Assembly: GCA_947488845.1 (NCBI GenBank)
Contig: CANLBM010000013.1
Coordinates: forward strand, 47,662 to 111,661
DNA from: an uncultured Sphingomonadaceae bacterium
GTDB taxonomy: Bacteria; Pseudomonadota; Alphaproteobacteria; Sphingomonadales; Sphingomonadaceae
Direction of reading: 5' to 3'
Length of the DNA: 64,000 nucleotides
The position numbers and the translations under genes were made by a program. This document shows positions 26,333 through 34,889 of the stretch, piece after piece. Position 1 is the first letter of the stretch. The number at the start of each line of letters is the position of its first letter. The notes beneath the pieces were generated by a model. The model had not been told where the DNA came from, made no database searches, and saw only the letters and a list, made by a program, of their open reading frames with translations.

Positions 26333-26746
26333 CTATTGCTCGACACCGCGAATTTTCCCCCATTGCCGCGTCACGGTGTAGCCCAGGTAACCGGTCCCGA
26401 AGAGGGCATATAGCGGTTCCGGTATACCGGCGAGATAGGCGTTCATGCCGAAGGCGATATCGCGGGCGGCGTCCGGACGGAACGCGGCGATAATCCCCAT
26501 CGGTACCGACCAGAGCAGCAAAAAATACATGACATAGAGAAAACTGGGGCGCGCCCGACTCGTCCATGGGTCGGCCGATTGCGCCTCTGCCAATATGGCG
26601 GACATCTGGATCCGGGCTTCTTCCAGTTCCTGGCTGCTTTCCAATTTGAGCAGTTCCAGCTTCGCTCTATCACGCGCTTCCTTGTCGGGAATGATCTTGT
26701 CTATGATGCTCGAAACGGGTCCGATCAGGGTAGAGAGAATGGACAT
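26333..26746 (-). CDS. phage-type holin (3-TM family)
   Basis: 137 residues. An amphipathic helical N-terminus (SIIDKIIPDKEARDRAKLELLKLESSQELEEARIQMSAI) precedes two or three hydrophobic segments (SFLYVMYFLLLWSVPMGIIAAF, GIPEPLYALFGTGYLGYTVTRQWGK), as in the Holin_3TMs family linked to phages and gene transfer agents. The ATG at 26746 has AAGGA upstream; the longer frame to 26866 has no support. It lies directly downstream of the endolysin gene on the same strand. Confidence 0.8.
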   Translation of the reverse strand: MSILSTLIGPVSSIIDKIIPDKEARDRAKLELLKLESSQELEEARIQMSAILAEAQSADPWTSRARPSFLYVMYFLLLWSVPMGIIAAFRPDAARDIAFGMNAYLAGIPEPLYALFGTGYLGYTVTRQWGKIRGVEQ

Positions 26747-26905
26747 TTTAGAAATTTCCTTTCGGTGTGTCATATTTCCAAATTTCGCAAAGCTTGTGCT
26801 GGAAACGGGCTCTTTGAGGGAGAAAAAGATAGGGAATAGTCTGAAGGCGCTCGCTGATCTTGACAAACTTTACACTGTTATAGCGAAAATGAATTCTGGC
26901 GGAAT

Positions 26906-27457
26906 TCAGCCGATCCGGTTGGTCAGCCAGCCATAGAGGAAGGCTTGGTTCGCCGGACGTGTTTCTGCAAGTTTGATGTAGCGGGCGCCCTGCAGCGCCT
27001 CTATCGCCTTGAGCAGTACGGTCTTGCCTCGGGGGCCTCGTTTGCGCAGATAGGCTTCAAGAGCCGCCCGTGTCTTTCTGCCAATTTCACAATCGACAGA
27101 GATATCCTTATAGTCGCGCCCGTTGCGGTTGAGCGCATTGAGTGCGCGCTGCAGAAAGCCGCAGGCCGTACCCGTGCCCATATTGATACCGGTATCAAAC
27201 AGTTCGGCCGCGATATCGGGCGCCTGTTCGGCGATCTGGTCAAAACCAGGACGCAACCAATATTTGTCTTTGTAAATTGCGGCTGCATACTCGCGTGGAA
27301 AATGTCGCATATCGCCAGCATAGCCATGAGCCCGTGCGACGACTTCGGTGATGCCCCATCGGGTCGGACCACCCCCGTCCGCGGGATGATCGGAGAAATC
27401 ACCTTCAATCTTTATGACTTTGTCGATCAAAATATCGATATCGTGGGAACTGGGCAT
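26906..27457 (-). CDS. N-acetylmuramidase endolysin (GH108 type)
   Basis: 183 residues. The N-terminal lytic motif EGDFSDHPADGGGPTRWGIT matches the EGGxxxxxxDxGGxTxxGIT signature of GH108 muramidases, with the Glu as catalyst. A C-terminal peptidoglycan-binding part includes DCEIGRKTRAALEAYLRKRG. There is no signal peptide, so it would need the holin encoded next. It opens a two-gene lysis cassette with no other phage gene nearby. Confidence 0.87.
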   Translation of the reverse strand: MPSSHDIDILIDKVIKIEGDFSDHPADGGGPTRWGITEVVARAHGYAGDMRHFPREYAAAIYKDKYWLRPGFDQIAEQAPDIAAELFDTGINMGTGTACGFLQRALNALNRNGRDYKDISVDCEIGRKTRAALEAYLRKRGPRGKTVLLKAIEALQGARYIKLAETRPANQAFLYGWLTNRIG

Positions 27458-27552
27458 GGGGAATCACCTTTCGATGTGGAAAGATAGAAATATAACCTAT
27501 TTGGTTGGTTGTAGGAAAGGGTGTGGCAGCCTGTGAGGCAACCACCACAAAT

Positions 27553-28032
27553 ATGCGTTCTGCCCCCGTTTATCGCGATCCCAACATTTCCGACTTTTAT
27601 CCTCGAAATTACCGTTCCGACTACGCAATATTGCGTATCGCGCCGGCAGGCGCACTCGTCCAGACACGATGGATGACCTGGAAAACAATCCGCCTTGAAC
27701 TGGCCCGAACCGCTGACCATCCCAATGGCTCGTCAGCTCATGCATATGTCTTTCGCGTTCCATTGGACGACGAGGGCTTCATAGAACCGGAGGCGTTGAA
27801 GCAGGCGGAAAAACGCCCTGTCGTGCGGCGGTTCTGGCCAAAGGAAGCCGATCAGAGCGGGGTTGTGATTGCTTCGCCGAACGGATGGGCTTTTTCCTAC
27901 AAAATCGGCGAAGATGATGATGAAGTTATTTTTCGGCTCAAGGATCATCCTCTCAAGGTCGGTGAATATCTGACGATCACGGAAACCGATGGCAGCGAGC
28001 TGCCGTTTCGCGTCATCAGTTGTCACGAATAA
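27553..28032 (+). CDS. conserved hypothetical protein
   Basis: 159 residues, soluble, no recognisable catalytic motif. Features are VYRDPNISDFYPRNYRSDYAILRI, ADHPNGSSAHAYVFRVPLDDEGFIEP and RFWPKEADQSG. It diverges from the endolysin gene. The ATG at 27553 is preferred on composition; a GTG at 27523 preceded by AGGAAA is an alternative. It ends 30 bases before the next secreted protein gene and may share its transcript. Confidence 0.65.
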   Translation: MRSAPVYRDPNISDFYPRNYRSDYAILRIAPAGALVQTRWMTWKTIRLELARTADHPNGSSAHAYVFRVPLDDEGFIEPEALKQAEKRPVVRRFWPKEADQSGVVIASPNGWAFSYKIGEDDDEVIFRLKDHPLKVGEYLTITETDGSELPFRVISCHE

Positions 28033-28062
28033 AGACGAATTGAGAGAATACGGGGAAGATTT

Positions 28063-28698
28063 ATGTCGAAGAGTACGAATATTGCCGGCTTCTTGTCGGT
28101 TGCAGCACTGGCGCTGACGCTGGCGAGCAGTCCTGCCGCAGCGCAATGCGCGATTGGCGCTGCTCCGTTATCTGACCCGTTCGCGCCTTATGAGGAACCG
28201 GGCGCGATCGTTCACAAGGAAAGCGGCTTCGTATTTCCTGCAACAGTCGCGGGATTTCGCCGCCAGTGTGAAATGACGACCGATTTTTCCGGCAATAATT
28301 TCGAGATCGGCTATCTGCGCGATTTTGAAGACCATGAAATAGAAATCAAGATCGCGATGATCCACCTCGAGCAATTGAATGCCGAGGATCATTACAAGAT
28401 CGTAAAGCCCGACATGCTGTCCCAATATTCCAGCGCGGCCGTCGTTTCTGAGGGCGAGTATTTTGTGTCGGGACGTCCCGATATCGCCGCCTATCAGGGC
28501 ATTTTTGACGGCGACAGTGATGGAGTGCCTTGGCATTTCAGCGTAACCGCGCTCGACTATGGCTATTGGGATGCGCGATTGACCGCGTCCTATCCACAGG
28601 AAATCGATGTCGCGGCGCAAGAGGCGATCATGGAATTGATAACGGCCTTCCAGTGGCAGACACCGACCGCTGGAAAGACAGAACAAGCGGTACCGTGA
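28063..28698 (+). CDS. exported hypothetical protein
   Basis: 211 residues with a clear signal peptide cut after AAA (FLSVAALALTLASSPAAAQ). The mature part has two early cysteines (CAIGAAPL, CEMTTDF) that may pair, and no known domain. GGGGAAG precedes the ATG. Not recognised. Confidence 0.7.
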   Translation: MSKSTNIAGFLSVAALALTLASSPAAAQCAIGAAPLSDPFAPYEEPGAIVHKESGFVFPATVAGFRRQCEMTTDFSGNNFEIGYLRDFEDHEIEIKIAMIHLEQLNAEDHYKIVKPDMLSQYSSAAVVSEGEYFVSGRPDIAAYQGIFDGDSDGVPWHFSVTALDYGYWDARLTASYPQEIDVAAQEAIMELITAFQWQTPTAGKTEQAVP

Positions 28699-28771
28699 AC
28701 GCAGAGGCGGATTTCTATCCGTATTATTCCTTATATAGGCCAGGAATTTGCCTAGCTAGTCTTCAGCCAAT

Positions 28772-28790
28772 GTCCGGCCCTGAGCCGGAC
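28772..28790 (+). terminator. GC-rich hairpin, weak terminator candidate
   Basis: GTCCGGC (28772-28778), a five-base loop, and GCCGGAC (28784-28790) form a 7-bp perfect stem. It is followed by TTGCAATTT rather than a clean T-run, so it may end the upstream gene or act as a leader structure before the stress-protein gene 22 bases later. Confidence 0.4.
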
Positions 28791-28812
28791 TTGCAATTTC
28801 GGGAGATTATGT

Positions 28813-29625
28813 ATGAAATCCGTGCTGCTATATATTGCCGATGATGAAGGCTTTGAGGCGCGCTTTCAGGCGGCACTCGATTTGACCCGATCTCTGGGCG
28901 GGCATCTTCATTGCCTGCGCGTAAATCCCTACAACTCGCAAATGGCTTTCGATGGCGTCACCGGCATATCGGTGATGTACGATATCAGCCAGATGTCGCG
29001 TGAACTGGACGAAAAGCTGCGCGCGGAGATCGAGAGGCGTCTTGCCGATGAAGATGTTTCATGGGATTATCAGGAAGTAAACGCCGATCCCGCGCGCGGG
29101 CTGTCGAAAAGTTCCGCCTTGGTCGATATCATTGTTCTGAGCTCCGCCAGTCAGGATAAAGATAACGCCTTGCCGCTCGGAATTCTGGGTGACGTCCTGT
29201 TTAATGCGGCCGCTCCGGTCATTGTTCAACCTGACGACGTGAAGAAGTTCGATGCCTGTGGTCCTGCACTGGTTGCCTGGAACGGCAGTCTGGAAGCAGG
29301 CAATGCGTTGCGCGCTGCGGTGCCCTTGCTGAAAATGGCCAGCGACGTCCATATCCTGACGGTCGAGGAAGACAAGGATCACGACCTTCCGCAGCTCGCC
29401 GCTTCGGAATATCTTGCCTATCACGATATCAAATCCGAAATTCACAGCCCCCCCGCGGGGAAGACTTCTGTGGATGTCGCGCTGCTCGCAGAAGCGAAAA
29501 ATGTGAAGGCCGAATATATTGTCATGGGTGCTTATGGCCACAGCCGGGCAAGAGAGTTTCTATTTGGCGGCGTAACGCGAAACCTCTTCAAAAATTGCCA
29601 CATACCGCTTGTTGTTTCCCACTGA
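28813..29625 (+). CDS. universal stress protein (UspA family), two-domain
   Basis: 270 residues, about twice a single Usp fold. The C-terminal domain has the ATP-binding signature GAYGHSRAREFLFGGVTRNLF (G-2x-G-9x-G type). GGGAG precedes the ATG. It lies just upstream of fixLJ on the same strand; such Usp genes often belong to low-oxygen regulons, which fits the neighbourhood, but no FNR-type site was found upstream. Confidence 0.85.
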   Translation: MKSVLLYIADDEGFEARFQAALDLTRSLGGHLHCLRVNPYNSQMAFDGVTGISVMYDISQMSRELDEKLRAEIERRLADEDVSWDYQEVNADPARGLSKSSALVDIIVLSSASQDKDNALPLGILGDVLFNAAAPVIVQPDDVKKFDACGPALVAWNGSLEAGNALRAAVPLLKMASDVHILTVEEDKDHDLPQLAASEYLAYHDIKSEIHSPPAGKTSVDVALLAEAKNVKAEYIVMGAYGHSRAREFLFGGVTRNLFKNCHIPLVVSH

Positions 29626-29741
29626 ATGGCCAAGAGTTCCACCATAGGCAGATCAGAATTTCTTATGGAAATGCGTTTATTTTGTGTAGGATATGATTAT
29701 TCGCTAGTTGCGATGGGGCAGCCAAGGAATAGACATAGCAA

Positions 29742-31271
29742 GTGCGCGAAACGATGGCCTTTGACACAAAGCAGATTCCCTATCTGGAATCTATCCTGTC
29801 TGGGCTGCCGAACTGCGTCATGATTGTGGATCGCGATCTGCAGGCGATTAATTGCAGTTTTGCAGGGTTGAGTGTCTTGGGCGTCTCCAGCTTTGCGGAG
29901 CTGCCCGAGGGTGCGCCGGGTACCTGCGTCGCCGAGGGCGATCGACCTCTTTTCAATGAAGCCATGCTCAGTGCATTTGATGCGCGCCCGAGCAGCAATA
30001 TCGAACCGTTCGAAGTGAAGCTCGAGTTCCCGGATGGACGTTCAATGTTCGCATTATGTAATGTCGCACCGTTGGCCGATCCAAAGGGCGATATCAATGC
30101 TGTGATGATATCCTTTCAGGATTTGACCGCACTCCGGACGATCGAAAGCAAACTGGACAGCGCCAATTCAATATTGAAATCAATCCTGACGACCATACCG
30201 GACGCCATGATTGTGATTGATGAAGATGGTCTGGTCAGCTCTTTCAGCGCCACCGCAGAAAAGATGTTCGGCTATGAACAAGAAGAAATAATTGGTCGAA
30301 ATATCAAAATCCTGATGCCTGAACCTTATAGAGCAGCGCATGATCGCTATATCGAGCGCTATATTGAGACCAATGAAAAGCGGATTATCGGCATCGGTCG
30401 GACCGTCGTCGGCTGCCGCAAAGATGGCACAACCTTTCCGCTGCAACTGGAAGTAGGAGAGGCCAAAATTGGCAACGAGCGCTATTTTACCGGTTTCATC
30501 ATAGACCTGACCGAGAAAAAGCAGACAGAAGCGGAGCTCCAGTCGTTACAGGCGGATCTGGCCCATGCTTCCCGGCTGAGCGCAGTAGGAACCCTGGCCT
30601 CTGCACTGGCCCATGAGATAAACCAGCCGCTAACCGCGATCGCCAATTATCTGTCGGCCGCGCGGGACATGATGGACGGTGACTTGTCCGATAATCTGGA
30701 GTTTTTCCGGGAAGCGCTGCAGGAAAGCGTCTCCGAGAGCTTGAGGGCAGGGACGATTGTCCGGCGGCTGAGGGAATTTGTGTCGCGCGGCGAGATCAAC
30801 CGGCGGATATTGTCGATCGCGCAGATTGTCGAGGATGCAACCGTTCTCGGTATGATAGGCGCGCAGGAAAAGGGCGTGCAATTTTCGATCGATATCGCAC
30901 CGGACACCAATCATGTGTTCGTCGATCGCGTGCAAATCCAGCAGGTGATGGTCAATCTCATGCGTAACGCCATCGAGGCGATGGCCGATTGTCCACGAAA
31001 GGAGCTCCACATCGGCGTGACCTCGCTTGACGATCGCACGATCGAAATCGCCGTTTCGGATAGCGGCCCGGGCATTGATCCGGAGCTGGGCGAGCGGATT
31101 TTTGATCCTTTCGCCGGCACCAAGGGTGACGGCATGGGCCTGGGGCTGTCGATATGCCGGACGATCATCGAAGCGCATGGCGGAACGATCGGGGCAGAGC
31201 CCAATCCCGATGGCGGAACGATTTTTCGGGTCACGCTGGAAAAAGCGGAACAGGAGCAAGGCGATGACTAA
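29742..31271 (+). CDS. fixL: oxygen-sensing histidine kinase FixL
   Basis: 509 residues from the GTG, or 505 from the ATG at 29754. Two PAS domains are followed by a kinase core. The second PAS carries the heme-binding His of HDRYIERY and the distal Arg of IIGIGR (H200 and R220 from the GTG, the same numbers as in Bradyrhizobium FixL). The H-box is [10 protein letters not shown] (H291) and the ATPase has the N, G1 and G2 boxes ([29 protein letters not shown]). It lacks membrane segments, so it is cytosolic. The GTG is kept because AAGGA lies 13 bases ahead. It overlaps fixJ by 8 bases. Confidence 0.9.
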   Translation: MRETMAFDTKQIPYLESILSGLPNCVMIVDRDLQAINCSFAGLSVLGVSSFAELPEGAPGTCVAEGDRPLFNEAMLSAFDARPSSNIEPFEVKLEFPDGRSMFALCNVAPLADPKGDINAVMISFQDLTALRTIESKLDSANSILKSILTTIPDAMIVIDEDGLVSSFSATAEKMFGYEQEEIIGRNIKILMPEPYRAAHDRYIERYIETNEKRIIGIGRTVVGCRKDGTTFPLQLEVGEAKIGNERYFTGFIIDLTEKKQTEAELQSLQADLAHASRLSAVGTLASALAHEINQPLTAIANYLSAARDMMDGDLSDNLEFFREALQESVSESLRAGTIVRRLREFVSRGEINRRILSIAQIVEDATVLGMIGAQEKGVQFSIDIAPDTNHVFVDRVQIQQVMVNLMRNAIEAMADCPRKELHIGVTSLDDRTIEIAVSDSGPGIDPELGERIFDPFAGTKGDGMGLGLSICRTIIEAHGGTIGAEPNPDGGTIFRVTLEKAEQEQGDD

Positions 31272-31899
31272 TGAGCGGCTGGTCTACGTTGTCGATGATG
31301 ATGATGCCGTTCGGCGATCAGCCGCCTTCATGCTGCGCCATGCCGGCTTCAAGGTGCAACCGGTAGAGTCCGGGGTTGCTTTCCTGAAGCTGGCGAAAGG
31401 CGCCGAACGGGGTTGCGTGCTGCTCGACGTGAGGATGCCGGAAATGGACGGCCTGCAGGTGCAGCAGCAGATGATCAGTGACGGCATCGATATGCCGGTG
31501 GTCATCCTGACCGGTCATGGCGACGTCGAGATCGCGGTGCAGGCGATGCGGGCAGGAGCAATTAACTTTCTCGAAAAACCTTATGAAAAGGAAGCCTTGA
31601 TCGGGGCGATGGAGGAGGCCTTCTCGCGACTGGAGAATAGCGACCTCAAGGAAATGGCAGCATCCGAGGCGAAGGTACGGCTGGCCTGTCTGACCGGCCG
31701 AGAGCAGGATGTTCTGGAAGGGCTTATGGCCGGGTTTCCCAACAAGACGATCGCCTATGATCTCGGTATTTCACCGCGTACGGTGGAGATATATCGCGCC
31801 AATATGATGGAAAAACTGCGGGTGCGCAGTCTGGCCGAGGCTCTGCGTATCGGTTTCGCGGCGGAGAGCGGGGACGGGCTGCAGGATATTGCAGAATAG
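31264..31899 (+). CDS. fixJ: response regulator FixJ
   Basis: 211 residues: a receiver with acidic pocket DDDD (11-14), phosphorylated Asp55 ([11 protein letters not shown]) and Lys in EKPYEKEA, then a LuxR-type helix-turn-helix ([43 protein letters not shown]). It is the partner of FixL and usually activates fixK and oxidase genes when oxygen is low. The ATG at 31264 overlaps the fixL stop; longer upstream starts are not supported. It converges with the cco operon end after 14 bases. Confidence 0.93.
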   Translation: MTNERLVYVVDDDDAVRRSAAFMLRHAGFKVQPVESGVAFLKLAKGAERGCVLLDVRMPEMDGLQVQQQMISDGIDMPVVILTGHGDVEIAVQAMRAGAINFLEKPYEKEALIGAMEEAFSRLENSDLKEMAASEAKVRLACLTGREQDVLEGLMAGFPNKTIAYDLGISPRTVEIYRANMMEKLRVRSLAEALRIGFAAESGDGLQDIAE

Positions 31900-31913
31900 C
31901 AAGCCACGGCGGC

Positions 31914-32147
31914 TCAGCTTTTCGGTGCTTTCTTGCGTGACAGGCAGGCGTGACACGGATTGACGCAATGATCCTCGTCCGACTCCGGTTCGATGGGGAT
32001 CGACATGCTGCGTACCGCGCCGTCGGACGAGCAAAATTCGACCGTCATCATGTCCAGTTGCGCGGACAGCGGCATGGTCGCAAGCGGCAGCGCTACCGCG
32101 GCAATTGCCCACTGACTGAGCCTGGATTTTCTTATCACGCCGATCAT
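31914..32147 (-). CDS. small exported Cys/His-rich protein linked to ccoS
   Basis: 77 residues. A signal/anchor (WAIAAVALPLATMPLSAQ) is followed by a short mature domain with Cys at FCSSDG and a C-terminal DHCVNPCHACLSRKK cluster, resembling the DUF2946 type (unverified). Its ATG overlaps the ccoS stop as ATGA, so it is translated with the cbb3 assembly operon. A copper-related assembly role is inferred. Confidence 0.72.
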   Translation of the reverse strand: MIGVIRKSRLSQWAIAAVALPLATMPLSAQLDMMTVEFCSSDGAVRSMSIPIEPESDEDHCVNPCHACLSRKKAPKS

Positions 32148-32296
32148 GACGGCTCGTCTTCCTCGTCGATCAACACCCGCTGGGCGGCGCCATCAAGATC
32201 CTCGAACTGGTCGTGGCGCATTGCCCAGAAAAAGAAAGCAAGCCCGCATATCCCCATGAACAGGGCGACCGGTATCAGGATCACCAGGCCGCTCAT
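32144..32296 (-). CDS. ccoS: cbb3 oxidase assembly protein CcoS
   Basis: 50 residues: MSGLVILIPVALFMGICGLAFF is one membrane helix, followed by FWAMRHDQFEDLDG, the CcoS hallmark, and an acidic end. CcoS is needed to insert cofactors into CcoN. Its ATG overlaps the ccoI stop (ATGA) and its stop overlaps the next small gene. Confidence 0.92.
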   Translation of the reverse strand: MSGLVILIPVALFMGICGLAFFFWAMRHDQFEDLDGAAQRVLIDEEDEPS

Positions 32297-34416
32297 TTGG
32301 CAGCTCCGTTCAGCCGCAGCGCGTTGCCGACGACGATCAGCGACGACAGCGACATTGCAATGGCGGCGATCAGCGGGGTCACCATGCCGGTGAGCGCCAG
32401 CGGAACGGCAAAGATATTATAGCCGATGGCGAGGGCGAAATTCTGGTGGACGATCTGCATCGTGCGCCTCGCCACCCGGATAGAGAGGGCGACCGGCATC
32501 AGGGAGTCGCTGGTGAACACGGCGTCTGCGGCCTGCTGGCCGACATCGCTGGCGGTGCCGGGTGCGATCGAGACATGGGCGGCGGCAAGGGCAGGGCCGT
32601 CGTTCAGGCCATCGCCCACCATCAGAACCTTGTGGCCATTATCGGTCAGGCGGGTGATGGCTTCCACCTTTTCCTGCGGCGACGCGCCGGCTTGGGCGGT
32701 CAGTCCCAAGGCGCTGGCAACGAGGGACACGGAACGGATGTTGTCGCCGGAGATGATCGAGGAAGACAATCCCTGTGTCCGGAGGCTTGCAATGGCCGCC
32801 GAAGCATCGGGCCGGATTTCGTCGCGCAGCTGAATTACGACATTGTCGCTGCCGACGGTCAGCTGGGAGGACAGATGGTCCTCGGACCTTTCCGCTTTGC
32901 CGAGCATCACTTTGACATCGCCCCAGCGCGCCGCCATGCCTTCGCCGGGCAATTCCTGAATGTCTTCAAGCTCCGCCGGCTCGATATCTTGCGCCAGCAA
33001 AGCGGTGCGAATGCCCTTGCTGACCGGGTGGCGGCTGGCCTGGGCCAGAGCCAGAGCGATCTGTTTCTGGCCGGGATCGAGATCATCCAGATTGACCGGT
33101 ACCGGACGGCCTAGGGTCAGGGTCCCGGTCTTGTCGAAAAGCGCATAGTCGACCTCTGCCAGCCGCTCCAGTGCGCTGCCGTCCTTGACCATCACGCCCT
33201 TGCGGAGCAGCGCGCCCGAGGCAACGACCTGCGCGGCGGGGACTGCGAGGCCGAGGGCGCAGGGACAGGTGATGATCAGCACCGCGACCGCGATGAGCAA
33301 TGACTGGTGCCAGCCCGCGCCGACGATCATCCAATAGGCAAAGGCGAGCAGAGCGAGGCTGTGCACGGCGGGGGCATAATAGCGGGCGGCCCGATCGGCG
33401 ATGCGCACGTAGAAGGAACGACGCTGACCCGCTTCGTCCATCAACCGCGCGATGTCCGAAACACTCGTGTCTTCGCCGGTTGCCGTGACGCGCACCACGA
33501 CGGGCGATGTCAGGTTAAGCGTCCCTGCGAGGACCATATCGTCTTTCGATCTGGGCTGCGGCTCGCTTTCGCCGGTCATCAGAGAGCAGTCGAAACTGCT
33601 GGTACCCGAGACGATAATCCCATCGGCAGCGAGGCTTTCCCCGGCTGCAACCATCATCTGCATCTCGGGCAGCAAATCCTTGGAAGCCACCCAGCGGGTG
33701 TTGCCGTCATCTTCCAGCACCATTGCGCCCGGGGCGGTCTGTTTGAGCAATGCGCCAATGCCCTCACGCGCGCGGTCGCGCATCATGCCATCGAGCACGC
33801 GACCGGCGAGCAGGAAAAATAGCAACATCACCGCGCCGTCAAAATAGGCATGTTCGCCGCCGGTTGCGGTTTCGTAGATGCTCAGGCCGGTAGCCAGCAA
33901 TATGCCGATCGAGATTGGCACGTCCATATTGGTCCGCCCGTAGCGCAGGGCCATCGCGGCAGACGCGATGAATGGCCGGCCGGAATAGGCGATTACCGGT
34001 ATCGCGATAAGGGCCGATAGCCAGTGAAACAGATCGCGGGTGACACCGGTTGCGCCGGACCAGACGCTGACCGACAGCAGCATGATATTCATCATCCCGA
34101 AACCGGCGACAGCAAGTGCGCGGATTAACCTGTCGGTGCTGCCCCGCTCTTCGGATAGTGGATTATCGGCGAGAATCTGTGCTTCAAAACCCAGTGTCTC
34201 GACCGCGCGCCTGAGCTGGTCTTCGGCCAGTTCGGGGAGATGCGAGATCGCCACCTGTTTGGTCGAGAAATTGACCCGTGACGAAACGATGCCCGGCACG
34301 TCCATCAGGCCGTTCTCGATTTTGGAAATACAACCGGCGCAACGGATCGCCGGCACGGCAAATCGGGACACAATCAACTGCGACTGACCGTCACTTATGG
34401 GCGCAACAGCGTTCAC
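32293..34416 (-). CDS. ccoI: copper-transporting P-type ATPase CcoI (FixI)
   Basis: 707 residues. An N-terminal metal-binding CAGC domain, the transmembrane CPC (ITCPCALGLAVP), the phosphorylation site DKTGTLTLG and the hinge GDGLNDGPAL are all present. It exports copper for cbb3 oxidase maturation. It lies between ccoH and ccoS with ATGA-type overlaps on both sides. Confidence 0.95.
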   Translation of the reverse strand: MNAVAPISDGQSQLIVSRFAVPAIRCAGCISKIENGLMDVPGIVSSRVNFSTKQVAISHLPELAEDQLRRAVETLGFEAQILADNPLSEERGSTDRLIRALAVAGFGMMNIMLLSVSVWSGATGVTRDLFHWLSALIAIPVIAYSGRPFIASAAMALRYGRTNMDVPISIGILLATGLSIYETATGGEHAYFDGAVMLLFFLLAGRVLDGMMRDRAREGIGALLKQTAPGAMVLEDDGNTRWVASKDLLPEMQMMVAAGESLAADGIIVSGTSSFDCSLMTGESEPQPRSKDDMVLAGTLNLTSPVVVRVTATGEDTSVSDIARLMDEAGQRRSFYVRIADRAARYYAPAVHSLALLAFAYWMIVGAGWHQSLLIAVAVLIITCPCALGLAVPAAQVVASGALLRKGVMVKDGSALERLAEVDYALFDKTGTLTLGRPVPVNLDDLDPGQKQIALALAQASRHPVSKGIRTALLAQDIEPAELEDIQELPGEGMAARWGDVKVMLGKAERSEDHLSSQLTVGSDNVVIQLRDEIRPDASAAIASLRTQGLSSSIISGDNIRSVSLVASALGLTAQAGASPQEKVEAITRLTDNGHKVLMVGDGLNDGPALAAAHVSIAPGTASDVGQQAADAVFTSDSLMPVALSIRVARRTMQIVHQNFALAIGYNIFAVPLALTGMVTPLIAAIAMSLSSLIVVGNALRLNGAAK

Positions 34417-34889
34417 CAGATATCCCGAACCACGCGCATATCCTTGTCATCCTGTGTGATGATGATTTTCAGTTTCCAGCGGCCTGCGGGCAGTGTCTCG
34501 ACGCTTTGAAATTCCCCGGATCCGGTCTGGGCAAAGCTGATCTCGAACGGATCGGCCTGACCGATGGGGTGTTCGGCGACGCCGGTCATCGTTGCTCGCT
34601 GCAACGGGCCACCATCGGCGGTGGTGATGGTGATGCTGGCCCTGTCAGTCTTCCGGAGGGCAGGCGAGACAGTCCAGCCATGGGCCTGCTGGGTGCGAGC
34701 CTGCGCCAGCCAGTCATTATATTTCTGGCTCGCGACATAGCTGTTGTCGACCACGGTGCCGCTGAAAGTCGAGAGAGCAAAGCGTGCCATGACCATGTTG
34801 ACGCTGACAACGACCGCGAAAAAGGCGACGATTATTGCGGTGGCATGATAGCCGGTGAATTTCTTCACTGGGGTCGTTTCCCTGCTCAT
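34413..34889 (-). CDS. ccoH: cbb3 oxidase assembly protein CcoH (FixH)
   Basis: 158 residues: one N-terminal membrane helix (ATAIIVAFFAVVVSVNMVMARFALSTFSGTVVDNSYVASQKYN is the FixH signature) and a small periplasmic domain. It stabilises late cbb3 assembly. It overlaps ccoG and ccoI by 4 bases each. Confidence 0.92.
   Translation of the reverse strand: MSRETTPVKKFTGYHATAIIVAFFAVVVSVNMVMARFALSTFSGTVVDNSYVASQKYNDWLAQARTQQAHGWTVSPALRKTDRASITITTADGGPLQRATMTGVAEHPIGQADPFEISFAQTGSGEFQSVETLPAGRWKLKIIITQDDKDMRVVRDIW

Noticed and set aside
26333..27457. Prophage remnant
   Set aside because: Only lysis genes are present; no integrase, capsid, terminase or attachment repeats were seen nearby.
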